Shown: positions 24,956 to 34,545, numbered from the stretch's first letter. The stretch: 64,000 nucleotides of DNA from Sphaerothrix gracilis (GCF_030405905.1 NZ_JASATW010000006.1:208017-272016); one strand, 5' to 3'. A program made the numbers and translations. The notes: generated from the letters alone by a model not told the origin.

Positions 24956-25035
24956 AATCAACAACCATGTCCGAAAATGGCGAGACAGTTCTGGTCAGAG
25001 TCGCTAGAGTCAAAGGGTCGTAATCCTCTATTGGC

Positions 25036-26511
25036 ATGTCTGCCTTAGATGCCCATTCCTGCTACCAGGCAGTCCTGACCCACGATCCCCGCTTTGACGG
25101 CGTTTTCTTTGTCGGCGTTGCCACCACCAAAATTTACTGCCGCACCGTCTGCCGCGCCCGCATCCCCCAGCGGCAAAACTGCAGCTTCTATCCCAGCGCC
25201 GCTGCTGCTGAGCAAGCAGGCTATCGCCCCTGTCTGCTGTGTCGGCCTGAGCTAGCCCCCGGTCATGCCCGGATTGACGCCATCGGACGCCTCGCCGCCG
25301 CTGTGGTCAAGCGGATTGAGGCAGGGGCTTTGGAAACGCAGCGATTTGAAGACTTGGCGCAGGAGTTGGGAGTCAGCGAACGGCATCTGCGCCGCGCCGT
25401 CCGGCAGGAACTCGGGGTTTCCCCAATGGAACTGCGGCAAACCCACCGGCTGCTGCTGGCCAAACAGCTTTTAACCGATACTGCCCTGCCAATCGCAGAC
25501 ATTGCCTTTGCCAGCGGCTTCAGCAGCCTACGCCGCTTCAATGCCCTATTCCAGGAGCGCTATCGCCTCCAGCCCAGTCAGCTCCGACAGACTAAAAATC
25601 TGCCCCTGCAAGACAGCATTACCTGCGAGCTAGCTTACCGCCCGCCCTTAGACTGGCAGGCTTTACTAGACTATTTAGCTGGACGGGCGATCGCCGGTGT
25701 GGAAACCGTCACGGGCGATCGCTACTGCCGCACCGTCCGACTAGGCCAACATCGCGGCTGGCTGACAGTTGAGCCAGTCATAGACCAGCCAGCTCTACGG
25801 GTAAAGCTCTCCCTCTCCCTAGTTCCAGTGTTGCTGCCCGTTTTAGCCAGGGTGAAAGCGCTGTTTGATCTGACGGCGGAACCCCAGCAGATTGCCGCTC
25901 ATCTGGGAGCACTGGCGCGGAACCATCCAGGGCTGCGGGTACCAGGAGCCTTTGACGGTTTTGAAATTGCGGTGCGCACAGTTTTAGGGCAGCAGGTGAG
26001 TATCAAAGCGGCCAACACCCTAATGAATCGGTTTATCCAGCACTTTGGCGAGCCGACAGCGGCCCCGTTTGCCACTCTGACCCATTTGCCTCCAACTGCC
26101 GAGACACTGGCGCAGGCTGATCCTGATGCGATCGCCGCCTTGGGCATTGTCAAAACCCGGGCTCAGGCAATTGTGGCCCTAGCTCAGGCGATCGCCAATC
26201 GCGCCTTGTCTCTGCAACCGGGCGGCAACACCGAGCAAACTGTAGCGCAACTCCAAACCCTTCCCGGCATTGGCCCTTGGACAGCGCAGTATATCGCTAT
26301 GCGGGTGCTAGGCGATCCAGACGCCTTTCCCTACAGCGATTTAGGCATTCGACAGGCATTAAATGAGAAGAATTCAAAACGAATTTTGGCGATCGCGGCT
26401 CAGTGGCAGCCCTGGCGGGCCTACGCCACCCTGCATTTATGGAAATCTTTAGAACGCCAAAAATCTCAGGTTCAGCCTGCTCCGGTTTCAGCGGTCATTT
26501 CTGCGACTTGA
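25036..26511 (+). CDS. Ada-AlkA fusion: methylation-responsive regulator and 3-methyladenine DNA glycosylase
   Basis: This 491-aa protein has three parts. Residues 5-75 are the Ada zinc domain with four Cys (IYCRTVCRAR, QNCSFYP, RPCLLCRPE); a Cys there accepts methyl groups from phosphotriesters. Residues 85-185 are an AraC-type double HTH (FEDLAQELGVSERHLRRAVRQELGVSPMEL, IADIAFASGFSSLRRFNALFQERY). Residues 190-480 are AlkA with VLGQQVS and the helix-hairpin-helix LQTLPGIGPWTAQYIAMRVLG, then the Asp in PYSDLGI. It should excise alkylated bases and regulate its own transcription. The ogt-like gene begins 9 bp later, forming an alkylation-repair operon. Confidence 0.92.
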   Translation: MSALDAHSCYQAVLTHDPRFDGVFFVGVATTKIYCRTVCRARIPQRQNCSFYPSAAAAEQAGYRPCLLCRPELAPGHARIDAIGRLAAAVVKRIEAGALETQRFEDLAQELGVSERHLRRAVRQELGVSPMELRQTHRLLLAKQLLTDTALPIADIAFASGFSSLRRFNALFQERYRLQPSQLRQTKNLPLQDSITCELAYRPPLDWQALLDYLAGRAIAGVETVTGDRYCRTVRLGQHRGWLTVEPVIDQPALRVKLSLSLVPVLLPVLARVKALFDLTAEPQQIAAHLGALARNHPGLRVPGAFDGFEIAVRTVLGQQVSIKAANTLMNRFIQHFGEPTAAPFATLTHLPPTAETLAQADPDAIAALGIVKTRAQAIVALAQAIANRALSLQPGGNTEQTVAQLQTLPGIGPWTAQYIAMRVLGDPDAFPYSDLGIRQALNEKNSKRILAIAAQWQPWRAYATLHLWKSLERQKSQVQPAPVSAVISAT

Positions 26512-26520
26512 GGCACTGCC

Positions 26521-27012
26521 ATGATTTACTTCACTTTTTATGAAAGTCCAATTCAAACTCTGCGGCTGGTTTCCGATGGGCGATCGCTGCTGGGCCTCTA
26601 CATGCTCTCTGAAAAACACGCCCAAATTTCAGCTCAAGACTGGATAGAAGACGAGACAGCCCAGCCCTTTGCCTTAGCGCGCCAGCAGCTAAGCGACTAT
26701 TTCGCAGGGGCTTTAACCCAGTTTGACCTGCCTCTCAGTCCCCAAGGTACACCGTTCCAGCAACGGGTATGGGCCACACTGAAAACAATTCCCTATGGCG
26801 CTACGCTGTCCTATGGCGAACTGGCTCAGCAAATCGGACAGCCCCAGGCTGCTCGCGCGGTGGGTCTGGCCAATGGTCGCAATCCGGTGTCCATCATCGT
26901 GCCCTGTCACCGGGTCGTGGGGGCCAATGGTAAGCTGACGGGCTATGGCGGCGGCGTTGAGCGCAAACAGTGGCTGCTCAACCACGAGCGTCTAAATCGA
27001 ATGAAACCATAG
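26521..27012 (+). CDS. ogt: Methylated-DNA-[protein]-cysteine S-methyltransferase
   Basis: This 163-aa direct-reversal enzyme moves the methyl group from O6-methylguanine to its own Cys. The active-site motif IIVPCHRVVGANGKLTGYGGG and the upstream GTPFQQRVWATLKTIPYGATLSYGELA helix are present, with the Arg-finger-like ARAVGLANGRNPV. It is in the same operon as the Ada-AlkA fusion. Confidence 0.93.
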   Translation: MIYFTFYESPIQTLRLVSDGRSLLGLYMLSEKHAQISAQDWIEDETAQPFALARQQLSDYFAGALTQFDLPLSPQGTPFQQRVWATLKTIPYGATLSYGELAQQIGQPQAARAVGLANGRNPVSIIVPCHRVVGANGKLTGYGGGVERKQWLLNHERLNRMKP

Positions 27013-27020
27013 GACTGCTG

Positions 27021-27905
27021 ATGAAACTTTCAGATATAGCGGAGCTGTTGCTGCTAGCAGCGGTTTGGGGTGGATCGTTCTTATTTATGCGGATAGCGGC
27101 TCCGGTATTAGGGCCGATCTGGCTGATTGAATTTCGGGTATTGCTAGCGGGCTTGGTGCTGCTGCCAATCCTAGTCCATCTCAATTTGATCCAGGAAGTC
27201 CGCCGTCGCTGGCTGCCGCTGCTGGTGGTGGGCGGCGTCAATTCGGCGGTGCCTTTTTCGCTGTTTGCCTTTGCGTCAATTTCATTGCCCGCTGGCTTTA
27301 TGGCAATTTTGAATGCGACCGCGCCTCTCTTTGGCACTGTCGTAGCGCTGATTTGGCTGAAGGAACCGCTGACGCCACCGCGCCTGATGGGATTTATTTT
27401 AGGATTCGTGGGGGTTGTGATTTTAGTTGGCTGGAACGCGATCGCCGCTACCCCTGCCTTCTTTCTAGCGGTAGCTGCTGGGCTGTTTGCCTCTTTGCTC
27501 TACGCGATCGCCGCTCCCTACGCCAAACAAAACCTAGCGGGTGTGCCTTCTTTGGTGGTGGCTACGGGCAGTCAGCTTGGGGCCGCCTGTCTACTCCTGC
27601 CTGCCTTACCGTTTACGGCCCCGCAGCAAATACCTTCGGCTATAGTGATTGTTTCAGTGGTTGCTCTCGCCCTGCTTTCTACCTCTTTCGCCTACATTCT
27701 TTACTTTCGTCTGATCCAAAATATTGGTTCCACTAGAGCCTTAACCGTTGCCTATTTGATCCCGCTGTTTGCCATGTTCTGGGGCGCAGTGGTGCTGCAA
27801 GAGGCAATTACAGCCTCAATGCTGTGGGGCTGTGGCTTAGTTTTGCTGGGAACGGCGATCGCCAATGACCTTTTCGTCAAACTGCTGCGTGGCAAAAAGA
27901 CTTAG
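27021..27905 (+). CDS. DMT superfamily transporter (EamA domains)
   Basis: This 294-aa inner-membrane protein starts at ATG 27021, 8 bp after the ogt stop; an in-frame start at 26970 would overlap ogt. It has ten hydrophobic segments in two EamA repeats, with the typical LNATAPLFGTVVALIWLKEPLTPPRLMGFILGFVGVVIL at the end of the first and a matching AYLIPLFAMFWGAVVLQEAITASMLWGCGLVLLGTAIA in the second. The substrate, a metabolite or amino acid, is unknown. Confidence 0.9.
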   Translation: MKLSDIAELLLLAAVWGGSFLFMRIAAPVLGPIWLIEFRVLLAGLVLLPILVHLNLIQEVRRRWLPLLVVGGVNSAVPFSLFAFASISLPAGFMAILNATAPLFGTVVALIWLKEPLTPPRLMGFILGFVGVVILVGWNAIAATPAFFLAVAAGLFASLLYAIAAPYAKQNLAGVPSLVVATGSQLGAACLLLPALPFTAPQQIPSAIVIVSVVALALLSTSFAYILYFRLIQNIGSTRALTVAYLIPLFAMFWGAVVLQEAITASMLWGCGLVLLGTAIANDLFVKLLRGKKT

Positions 27906-27960
27906 CAGAAATTCGTCTAGAGTGAGAAGCGGGTGGGCGGCAGCGATCACCGTTAGCAAC

Positions 27961-28581
27961 GTGAGTAATCGACATCAAACTCGTGTGTTCCATTTTGGAT
28001 TAACCTGGCTGAAAAAGCTATTGGAGAACTGGGGAAAGCAGCGATCGCGGCCTGACCCAGCAGCCGAGGCAGAAACAGGCGATCGCGTCTGCTCCTCAAT
28101 CTCCTCGGCCTCACTCAGCCCCGATCTGCAGCAAGAAATCCGAGCCGAGCGCCCATTCTCTCTGGCCGAAGCCATTGGTCGAGAAGGCGGTGATTTTCTC
28201 AAAGGCGAGAATCTAGTACCCAGACCGCTGCGGGCGATCGCTGAAATTAACCTCTTTATCGATCAGTATCTTGTTGATCGGCCCGGTGCGCTGCATCTGG
28301 TGCTGCAAACCTGGGTCAAGTCCGATAGCCGCGTCAGCCAGCATTTCGACGCGCCTCTCTTGGCCCTAGAAAAGATCTTGGCCGCTATCCTAGCTGACTC
28401 CTATCTTTTCTATGAATTTGCCCGTCAGGTCAATGCTCAGTGGGGCAGTCTCTACGATGAAATTCCTCGCTTTCAGCCACCGGGTCAGCCGCCCCACCCT
28501 CAAACCGCATATCCCCACGCCTGCGTTAAAAAACAGCTTACCGAGTTGCAGACTCAGTTGCAGGCGTTATCTAACAACTAG
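27961..28581 (+). CDS. Conserved-looking cytoplasmic protein of unknown function
   Basis: The open frame begins at 27865 inside the transporter gene; GTG 27961 (VSNRHQTRVFHFG) is the first start outside it, giving 206 aa. I do not recognise a family. The protein has a variable N-terminal linker and then a helical region with SLAEAIGREGGDFLKGENLVPRPLRAIAEINLFIDQYLVDRPGAL and LALEKILAAILADSYLFYEFARQVNAQWGSLYDEIPRFQ. No membrane segment is visible. It may be translated with the upstream transporter. Confidence 0.6.
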   Translation: MSNRHQTRVFHFGLTWLKKLLENWGKQRSRPDPAAEAETGDRVCSSISSASLSPDLQQEIRAERPFSLAEAIGREGGDFLKGENLVPRPLRAIAEINLFIDQYLVDRPGALHLVLQTWVKSDSRVSQHFDAPLLALEKILAAILADSYLFYEFARQVNAQWGSLYDEIPRFQPPGQPPHPQTAYPHACVKKQLTELQTQLQALSNN

Positions 28582-28587
28582 CAATTG

Positions 28588-28611
28588 GTAGGGTGGGCAT
28601 GCCCACCCTAC
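28588..28611. repeat. GTAGGGTGGGC palindrome
   Basis: GTAGGGTGGGCATGCCCACCCTAC is a perfect 24-bp palindrome just after the stop codon at 28581. Related palindromes occur at 54158-54180 and 54967-54992, with a diverged longer form at 47514-47599. It may help terminate transcription, and it belongs to a dispersed repeat family. Confidence 0.75.
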
Positions 28612-28705
28612 ACGTGTTCTGTCTCAAATTTGGTAACCAACCTCTACCGTCATCAAACCTTGACTACCTTAGAGAAATCAACCCTACGCTACAGAAAAGG
28701 TTTTT

Positions 28706-29824
28706 ATGGTGTCTCCTCGAACTGTCAGCTTTTATGCCAGCTTGGTGCTTCTAGTTGCAGGTGGCTCCGCGATCGCCGCTCAGGCTTCTTCCCTACAGAG
28801 CGCCCCAACTTCTACCATTCAGCTAACTCAGACGCCTGCTAACACGTCTCCCGTCCGTCTACTCACTCGCCGCATTCAGCAAGATCTAGCCCAGCGGCTC
28901 AACGTGTCTCCCAGCAGCCTGCAAATTATAGAGGCCACCCCGCAGACCTGGCCTGATCAGTGTCTGGGGCTAGCTCGCCCCAATGAACGCTGCCGGGGGG
29001 GTGAGGTGCGGGGCTGGCAGGTGCAAGTTGCCAGTGCCCAGCAAATGTGGACCTATCGCAGCGATCGCTTCGGCACACGGCTGAAGCTCGAACCACTAGC
29101 CGCTGCCCCTGACTTCGGCACAGGTGACTTCTCCATTGAAACCAGTCAGCGCCTCCTGCAGGCGGTAGCTGAACAAGTCAATCAGCCTATTGATCGCCTG
29201 AGCGTTCTGGAGGTGCAGTCTGCCACCTGGGATGGTTGTCTCGGCGTTTATCAGCCGGATCTGGCCTGCACCGCCATTGCCCTAGCGGGCTTTAGAACAC
29301 TGGTCAGCGATGGGCAAACGGTTTGGGTCTACCATCTCAGCGAGGATGGTGAGCAAATTGCCCAAAATCCGACCGCTAGCGGCGCTCAGTTGCCCTTACT
29401 AGTATCATTCATGCCTGTTGAGGAATCGCTGAGTCCAGATGATGATTTGGGAGTAGAAGTGGTGTTTCAAAGTCAGCTCAGCGGCGATTTGGCAGGCTCG
29501 GTGCAGCGGACGGTGCTGATGGCTGACGGCCAGCTTTACCGCGAACAGATTCGCCCGCTTGATGGCGGTCAGCCAGTCCGCGAACAGATTGCGACCCTCA
29601 GCGCTGAAGAGGTAGACGCCTTTCGCCGCCAGCTAGAGCAGCATCGCTTCTCAAACCTCAACCGGACGCGCTACCTGACGGAGGCCGCCTTTGCCGACTA
29701 TCCCACAATCCGTCTGCAAACCCCCTACGCCAGCGTTGACTATATCGACCTAGCAATCGAGCAGTTACCGTCTGACCTCAAGGCAGTCATTACCCTCTGG
29801 GATGACCTCACTCAGACACAATAG
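28706..29824 (+). CDS. Secreted protein with two repeated domains, unknown function
   Basis: This 372-aa protein has a signal peptide (SFYASLVLLVAGGSAIAAQA). Residues about 50-130 and 145-225 are two copies of one domain. Each copy has a helix (RIQQDLAQRLNVSPSSLQIIEA / RLLQAVAEQVNQPIDRLSVLEV) followed by TWPDQCLGLARP / TWDGCLGVYQP, a second Cys and a W-V-Y strand. Each copy therefore has one likely disulfide. The C-terminal region (VVFQSQLSGDLAGSVQRTVLMADGQL) is a beta-rich domain. It is periplasmic or lumenal; a cyanobacterial family I cannot name. Confidence 0.7.
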   Translation: MVSPRTVSFYASLVLLVAGGSAIAAQASSLQSAPTSTIQLTQTPANTSPVRLLTRRIQQDLAQRLNVSPSSLQIIEATPQTWPDQCLGLARPNERCRGGEVRGWQVQVASAQQMWTYRSDRFGTRLKLEPLAAAPDFGTGDFSIETSQRLLQAVAEQVNQPIDRLSVLEVQSATWDGCLGVYQPDLACTAIALAGFRTLVSDGQTVWVYHLSEDGEQIAQNPTASGAQLPLLVSFMPVEESLSPDDDLGVEVVFQSQLSGDLAGSVQRTVLMADGQLYREQIRPLDGGQPVREQIATLSAEEVDAFRRQLEQHRFSNLNRTRYLTEAAFADYPTIRLQTPYASVDYIDLAIEQLPSDLKAVITLWDDLTQTQ

Positions 29825-29974
29825 TTCAACGCGCCTACCCTGGGGGCGTAGGTCAACCTTTTCTGCCTATCTTACGGGTTAGCAAAAGCTATTCCACTGG
29901 CGATCGCGCAGGGCTAAGCGCGATCGCTTCGCTGCAATTTCAGGCGCGGTAGGTTTCAGAAGTATCAGCACGCT

Positions 29975-32900
29975 CTACACCAAAGCTGGTTCCTGTAAGG
30001 CTCCCTGCATTAAATGCAGCCAGTCGATCAGGTTTTCAAGCTGCTTTTCCGGTTTGAGGACGCCCATGCCGCGAATCGTCACCTTACCGGGCGTGTAGAC
30101 AAAGCGGCTCTGTAAATGGCTGGGCAGCTTTTCCTGTAGCAGTTTCCAGGCGGGTTCTTCCATTGGAGTTTCCATCATTACGTGCTGCTTGCCTTCGGGG
30201 CGGATGCGAGAAAAACCAAGCTGCTTGGCCACTTGCTTCAGCTCTAACATGCGAATGAGCTGCTCGGTAGCATGGGGAATCGGGCCATAGCGATCGCTTA
30301 AATCGGCGGCGAGCTGAGTCAGTTCGCGGCGGCTTTCGGCAGCAGCGAGGGTGCGGTAGGTGCTCATCTTTTGGTCCAGGTCAGCGATGTAGCTGGCCGG
30401 AATGAAGGCGGTGACGTTGAGATCCACCTGGGTATCTTCCACCTGAGGAATTTCCTGACCGCGAATCTCAGCAATCTCCTCTTCCAGCATGTCCATGTAG
30501 AGGTCAAAGCCGATGGCGTCCATCTGGCCGGACTGCTCTGCCCCCAGGAGGTTGCCCACGCCGCGAATTTCCATATCCCGCATGGCGAGCTGGTAGCCAG
30601 AGCCAAGCTGAGCAAACTCCTGAATCGCTCGTAGCCGCTGCCTCGCTTTATCCGTCAGCTTGCTTTGCCGGGGGTAGAACAGCCAGGCATGGGCCTGAAT
30701 CCCCGATCGCCCTACCCGACCCCGGAGCTGATAGAGCTGGGACAGGCCGAAACGGTGTGAATCTTCGATCAAGATGGTGTTAACGCGAGGGATATCCAGT
30801 CCTGACTCAATAATGGTGGTGCAGAGCAGAATATCCGCTTCGCCGTTGCTGAAGGTGAGCATGGTGGACTCTAGCTCTCCCTCTGGCATCTGACCGTGAG
30901 CGATCGCCAGCCGCACCCCCGGCAGCATCTCCCGCAGCCGCCCTGAGATTTCTTCGATCCCCTCGACGCGGGGCACCACGTAAAAGATCTGGCCGCCGCG
31001 ATCGAGTTCTTGGCGGATGGCAGAGCGTACCGTTTCCGGATTGTAAGGCGCTAGGTGGGTTTTGATGGGTCGGCGGGAGGGGGGCGGCGTGGTGATCAAG
31101 CTCATTTCCCGCACGCCGGAAAGGGCCATGTAAAGAGTGCGGGGAATGGGGGTAGCGCTAAGGGTGAGTACGTCTACCTGGGTCTTTAGTGCCTTGATTT
31201 TTTCCTTCTGGTTGACGCCAAAGCGCTGTTCTTCGTCTACGACCAGCAGGCCCAAATCTTTGAACTTCACCGCTTTACCTAAGAGCTGATGAGTTCCCAC
31301 CACCACGTCTAGTTCACCTGTGGCTAAGCGCTGCTGGATATTTTTGCGCTCCTCGGCAGTGCGGAAGCGATTGAGCAGGCCCACCTGAATTGGGTAGGGG
31401 GCGAAGCGCTCTTTAATTGTGTGGTAGTGCTGCTGAGTCAGAATCGTCGTCGGGGCCAGCATTGCCACCTGCTTGCCTGCCGTCACCGCCTTAAAAATGG
31501 CCCGAATGGCGACCTCGGTTTTGCCGAAGCCGACATCGCCGCAGACCAGGCGATCCATTGGCCGCAGGCTTTCCATGTCCCGCTTGACGTCCTGAGTCGC
31601 TTTGAGCTGGTCGGGAGTGGGCTGATAGGGAAAAGAATCCTCTAGCTCCTGCTGCCAGGGCATATCTAACGGGTAAGAAAAGCCTTCAAGCTGCGATCGC
31701 TGGGCGTAGAGCTTCAGCAAATCCACCGCTACTTTTTTGATCGCTTTGCGGACTTTGCCCTTGGTCTTTTCCCAAGCCTTACCCGTCATTTTGTTCAGCT
31801 CAGGCGCTTTGCCCGCCGCCACCCGGTAGCGGGACAGCGTGCCTACCTGATCTGCCGCTACCCGCAGCAGGCCATCAGCATACTGAATTACCAGATACTC
31901 GCGGGTTTCCTGATTGACCGACAGGCTCTCCAGCTTCAGAAAGCGGCCAATGCCGTGGCTGCGATGCACCACGTAGTCGCCTGGCTGCATCTTGTTAGGA
32001 TCGACCTGCTTCGAGGTCGCCCGACGGCGCTTGCGCACGTAGCCCGCTGTGGCTAGGGTATGCTGGCCGAAAAATTCCCGGTCAGTGACGACAGCAATGC
32101 GAAACGTGGGCAGCACAAAGCCCTCTAGCTCCGCCAAGCCGGAGTATTTCACTGCCACCGGCGTTTTTTGAATCTGTAGCTTGTCAATCGCCGGATAGTC
32201 TTTGGGATTGGGCACAAACTGGGCCGGACAGTCATGTTCCTGCAGCAAGGCCACTGATCGCGAGGGCTGGGCCGACACCAGCCAAACAGCAAAGCCGCGA
32301 TCGCGCTCCTGTCTCAGAGTTTCTGCCAGCTTGCCAAACTGGTGCGGCACCGCCGGAATCGGACGACTTGCTAAGTTTAGTCCGTTTCCTTCCTCCGCAA
32401 TCTCGGATAGGTAAAGCCGCTGAAAGCATTCAATTTCCGCTGCCGCCTGCTCAAACGACCGATGAATTCGCAGCGATCGCCGCTGTCCTTCAGCTAGCCC
32501 ATTGACTCCCCCATTTTCCCCACCTTCTTCATCTTCCCCATCTCCTGTCCCTCCGCGTCCCTGCGTCCCCGTGTCTCCCCCTATCTCAACAAATTCCTCA
32601 AACTGTTCTTCCACATGCTCAAACCAGCGATCGCTATGGGCCTGACACTGCTCTAGCTCATCAACGGCAATCAGGGTACTTGCTGGCAGGTAGTCTAGCA
32701 GCGAGGCGGGATGAGCAAAGGCAAGCCCCAGAAAGCGCCGCATCCCTTCAACGGTCTGCCCGTTTTCTAAGGCTTCTAGGGACTCAGGGGGTAGGAGCTG
32801 GGGTAGCAGTTCGGCTTGCCGCAACGCCTCAACCACCATAGGCGTGAAGTGGGTGGCGGTGAGGACAAGCTGCTCAATTTTGTCGAGGGAGCGCTGGGTA

Positions 32901-33562
32901 GTAGGGTCAAACTCCCGCAAACGCTCCAGCTCGTCGCCAAACAGCTCCACCCGCACGGGCAGCTCAGAGGCCACCGGAAAAATGTCGATGATGTCGCCGC
33001 GCTGGCTCCACTGGCCTTCCATTTCGACGGTGGCGACCTTCTCGTAACCCAACCGCGCTAGCTGAGCGGCAAGCTGCTTCAGGTTAATCTCCATGCCAAG
33101 CTGGAGGTTGACGCAGTAGTCCTTAAACACTTCTACCGGCGGCAGATAGGGCTGTAAGGCTCGCTCGGTCGTAACGATCGCGGTGGCGGCTAGGCCGTTG
33201 CCGACGCTGCCTTTCACCAGATCGGCTAGCACCTGCATCTGGCCCCAGGTCATTTCGGATTCCTGGTCAAACGGCTCGTAAGGAGAGGACTCGGAGGTAG
33301 GGTAAAAGTGCAGCGTAGACCAGCCCATCGCTTCTAGCTGGGTGGCCCAGCGTCCGGCTTCTTCTAATGTGGCGGTGATGATCAGCAGGGGCGACTGCTG
33401 CTGCTGGGCTAAGGCTGAGGCGACAAGTCCTTTAGGCAGGCGAGCAACGCCGTTGAGGCTGAGAGATTGCTGCTGGTTAAGTTTGGCGAGGAGTTCGGCG
33501 GCGAGCTGGGAGCGGCCTAGCGATCGCGTGACAGAAGAGAAAGCCATGTCGGAATCAGACAA
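29975..33562 (-). CDS. mfd: Transcription-repair coupling factor Mfd
   Basis: This 1195-aa protein removes stalled RNA polymerase at lesions and recruits UvrA. The N-terminal UvrB-like region is followed by the RNAP-interaction (CarD-like) domain with KMQPGDYVVHRSHGIGRF. The helicase core then shows MDRLVCGDVGFGKTEVAIRA (Walker A), LLVVDEEQRFGV (Walker B/DEEQ), TLSATPIPRTLYMAL, and the second RecA domain with TTIIESGLDIPRVNTI and QLRGRVGRS. A Gly/Glu/Asp-rich insert of about 30 residues (roughly 326-356) lies before the linker, encoded by purine-rich repeats. The C-terminal TRCF domain is complete. Confidence 0.95.
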   Translation of the reverse strand: MSDSDMAFSSVTRSLGRSQLAAELLAKLNQQQSLSLNGVARLPKGLVASALAQQQQSPLLIITATLEEAGRWATQLEAMGWSTLHFYPTSESSPYEPFDQESEMTWGQMQVLADLVKGSVGNGLAATAIVTTERALQPYLPPVEVFKDYCVNLQLGMEINLKQLAAQLARLGYEKVATVEMEGQWSQRGDIIDIFPVASELPVRVELFGDELERLREFDPTTQRSLDKIEQLVLTATHFTPMVVEALRQAELLPQLLPPESLEALENGQTVEGMRRFLGLAFAHPASLLDYLPASTLIAVDELEQCQAHSDRWFEHVEEQFEEFVEIGGDTGTQGRGGTGDGEDEEGGENGGVNGLAEGQRRSLRIHRSFEQAAAEIECFQRLYLSEIAEEGNGLNLASRPIPAVPHQFGKLAETLRQERDRGFAVWLVSAQPSRSVALLQEHDCPAQFVPNPKDYPAIDKLQIQKTPVAVKYSGLAELEGFVLPTFRIAVVTDREFFGQHTLATAGYVRKRRRATSKQVDPNKMQPGDYVVHRSHGIGRFLKLESLSVNQETREYLVIQYADGLLRVAADQVGTLSRYRVAAGKAPELNKMTGKAWEKTKGKVRKAIKKVAVDLLKLYAQRSQLEGFSYPLDMPWQQELEDSFPYQPTPDQLKATQDVKRDMESLRPMDRLVCGDVGFGKTEVAIRAIFKAVTAGKQVAMLAPTTILTQQHYHTIKERFAPYPIQVGLLNRFRTAEERKNIQQRLATGELDVVVGTHQLLGKAVKFKDLGLLVVDEEQRFGVNQKEKIKALKTQVDVLTLSATPIPRTLYMALSGVREMSLITTPPPSRRPIKTHLAPYNPETVRSAIRQELDRGGQIFYVVPRVEGIEEISGRLREMLPGVRLAIAHGQMPEGELESTMLTFSNGEADILLCTTIIESGLDIPRVNTILIEDSHRFGLSQLYQLRGRVGRSGIQAHAWLFYPRQSKLTDKARQRLRAIQEFAQLGSGYQLAMRDMEIRGVGNLLGAEQSGQMDAIGFDLYMDMLEEEIAEIRGQEIPQVEDTQVDLNVTAFIPASYIADLDQKMSTYRTLAAAESRRELTQLAADLSDRYGPIPHATEQLIRMLELKQVAKQLGFSRIRPEGKQHVMMETPMEEPAWKLLQEKLPSHLQSRFVYTPGKVTIRGMGVLKPEKQLENLIDWLHLMQGALQEPALV
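32505..32586. repeat. Low-complexity repeat inserted in mfd
   Basis: This C/T-rich (plus strand) run contains TCCCCA/TCTTCC units and a CGTCCCTGCGTCCCCGTGTC segment, and stands out from the flanking coding sequence. It codes for GDTGTQGRGGTGDGEDEEGG-type residues in Mfd and keeps the frame. It is analogous to the insert in mutS. Confidence 0.75.
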
Positions 33563-33616
33563 TCGTGAATGGGATGGGTTGAAATTTCAACATTTTCCCA
33601 TTGTAGAAGGGCTAAT

Positions 33617-34087
33617 TCAGAGTCGGCGCTGGCTGGCAGCAGATCGCAGAGATTTGAGCAGGTATCTGGGGCGGAAAAGCTGAATGTCTTGGTAGCGATC
33701 GCGGTAATGGAGAAAAGTGTAATGCTCGTATTCGTACCAGTGCATTTCACCTTTTTCCTGATTGCAGGTGTGGCAGATGACCCAAAGATTTTGAAAGTTG
33801 AGGGCTAGCCAAGGGTACTGGGCACGGGGCAGTTTGTGGTCGATAGTGCGCCCGCCAACATCGGCAAACCTCCGGTTACAGACAGGACAGGCCCAGTCGG
33901 AGTTATCTCTGGCCCACTGCTGACTTTCGGGGGTAGTGCCGCAGTTGCGATCGCCATTGATATAGCGCCAGTGGTTAAACTTTTGATACTCCTCAAAATC
34001 CTCCTGGGTAAGCCGATGATATCGCTTGCGACCAATCTCATCAGCTCGCTGAAAAAGTTCTTCTAAGCTGTGGTTGTCTAGGTTCAT
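33617..34087 (-). CDS. HNH endonuclease, third gene of a three-gene module
   Basis: This 156-aa protein is read from ATG 34087; a TTG at 34099 is possible. The HNH core is CPVCNRRFADVGGRTIDHKLPRA, then ALNFQNLWVICHTCNQEKG: four zinc Cys (two CxxC) and the DH pair. The N-terminus, SLEELFQRADEIGRKRYHRLTQEDF, matches a segment in the middle of the neighbouring upstream gene product. The C-terminus is basic. The gene follows the 141-aa protein gene with a 32-bp gap, in a minus-strand operon of three. Confidence 0.85.
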   Translation of the reverse strand: MNLDNHSLEELFQRADEIGRKRYHRLTQEDFEEYQKFNHWRYINGDRNCGTTPESQQWARDNSDWACPVCNRRFADVGGRTIDHKLPRAQYPWLALNFQNLWVICHTCNQEKGEMHWYEYEHYTFLHYRDRYQDIQLFRPRYLLKSLRSAASQRRL

Positions 34088-34119
34088 AGTCAATATCAAT
34101 TAGGCATCAATTAGATAGT

Positions 34120-34545
34120 TCAGCGACGCTTTTTTAGACCGGAGTTTTTCTTAACAGCAGAACGGGATCTAGGGCGATAGTCAATCATTTCAGTGTCTTC
34201 TTCCGGAAACTGTCGATCTACAGTATCGGCAATAGTATTCACTGCTTGCGTAAGCTGCTGGTTGAAAGTCTGAATTTCTTCTGCAGTTTGATACTTGTGC
34301 CCAATACGATCGGCTTGCAGAAATAGGTCTTCTAAACTTGGCTCGTCCTCTTTTGCAGCTAGTAAAAGTTCTAGCCTTCGGTAAAGCTTGATTACGTTGT
34401 CCCAGCCGACGTTTTTATAGCCTTTTTGCTTGAGTTCGGCCTGCTCGGCTTTGGCAAGCTGATTTTTGCGCTGAGTATTGGTGCGCTGGACTGAGCGATA
34501 GTCCATGCCGTTGAAGCTGCGGCTGCGCGACGTAGAGCTGGTCAT
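34120..34545 (-). CDS. Basic protein of unknown function, second gene of the HNH module
   Basis: This 141-aa protein has a Ser/Arg-rich start (MTSSTSRSRSFNGMDYRSVQR) and a helical middle (RKNQLAKAEQAELKQKGYKNVGWDNVIKLYRRLELLL). Then comes SLEDLFLQADRIGHKYQTAEEI, clearly related to the N-terminus of the HNH protein, and a basic tail (RPRSRSAVKKNSGLKKRR). The terminal basic runs suggest nucleic-acid binding. It is 6 bp downstream of the coiled-coil gene. I do not recognise the family. Confidence 0.65.
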   Translation of the reverse strand: MTSSTSRSRSFNGMDYRSVQRTNTQRKNQLAKAEQAELKQKGYKNVGWDNVIKLYRRLELLLAAKEDEPSLEDLFLQADRIGHKYQTAEEIQTFNQQLTQAVNTIADTVDRQFPEEDTEMIDYRPRSRSAVKKNSGLKKRR

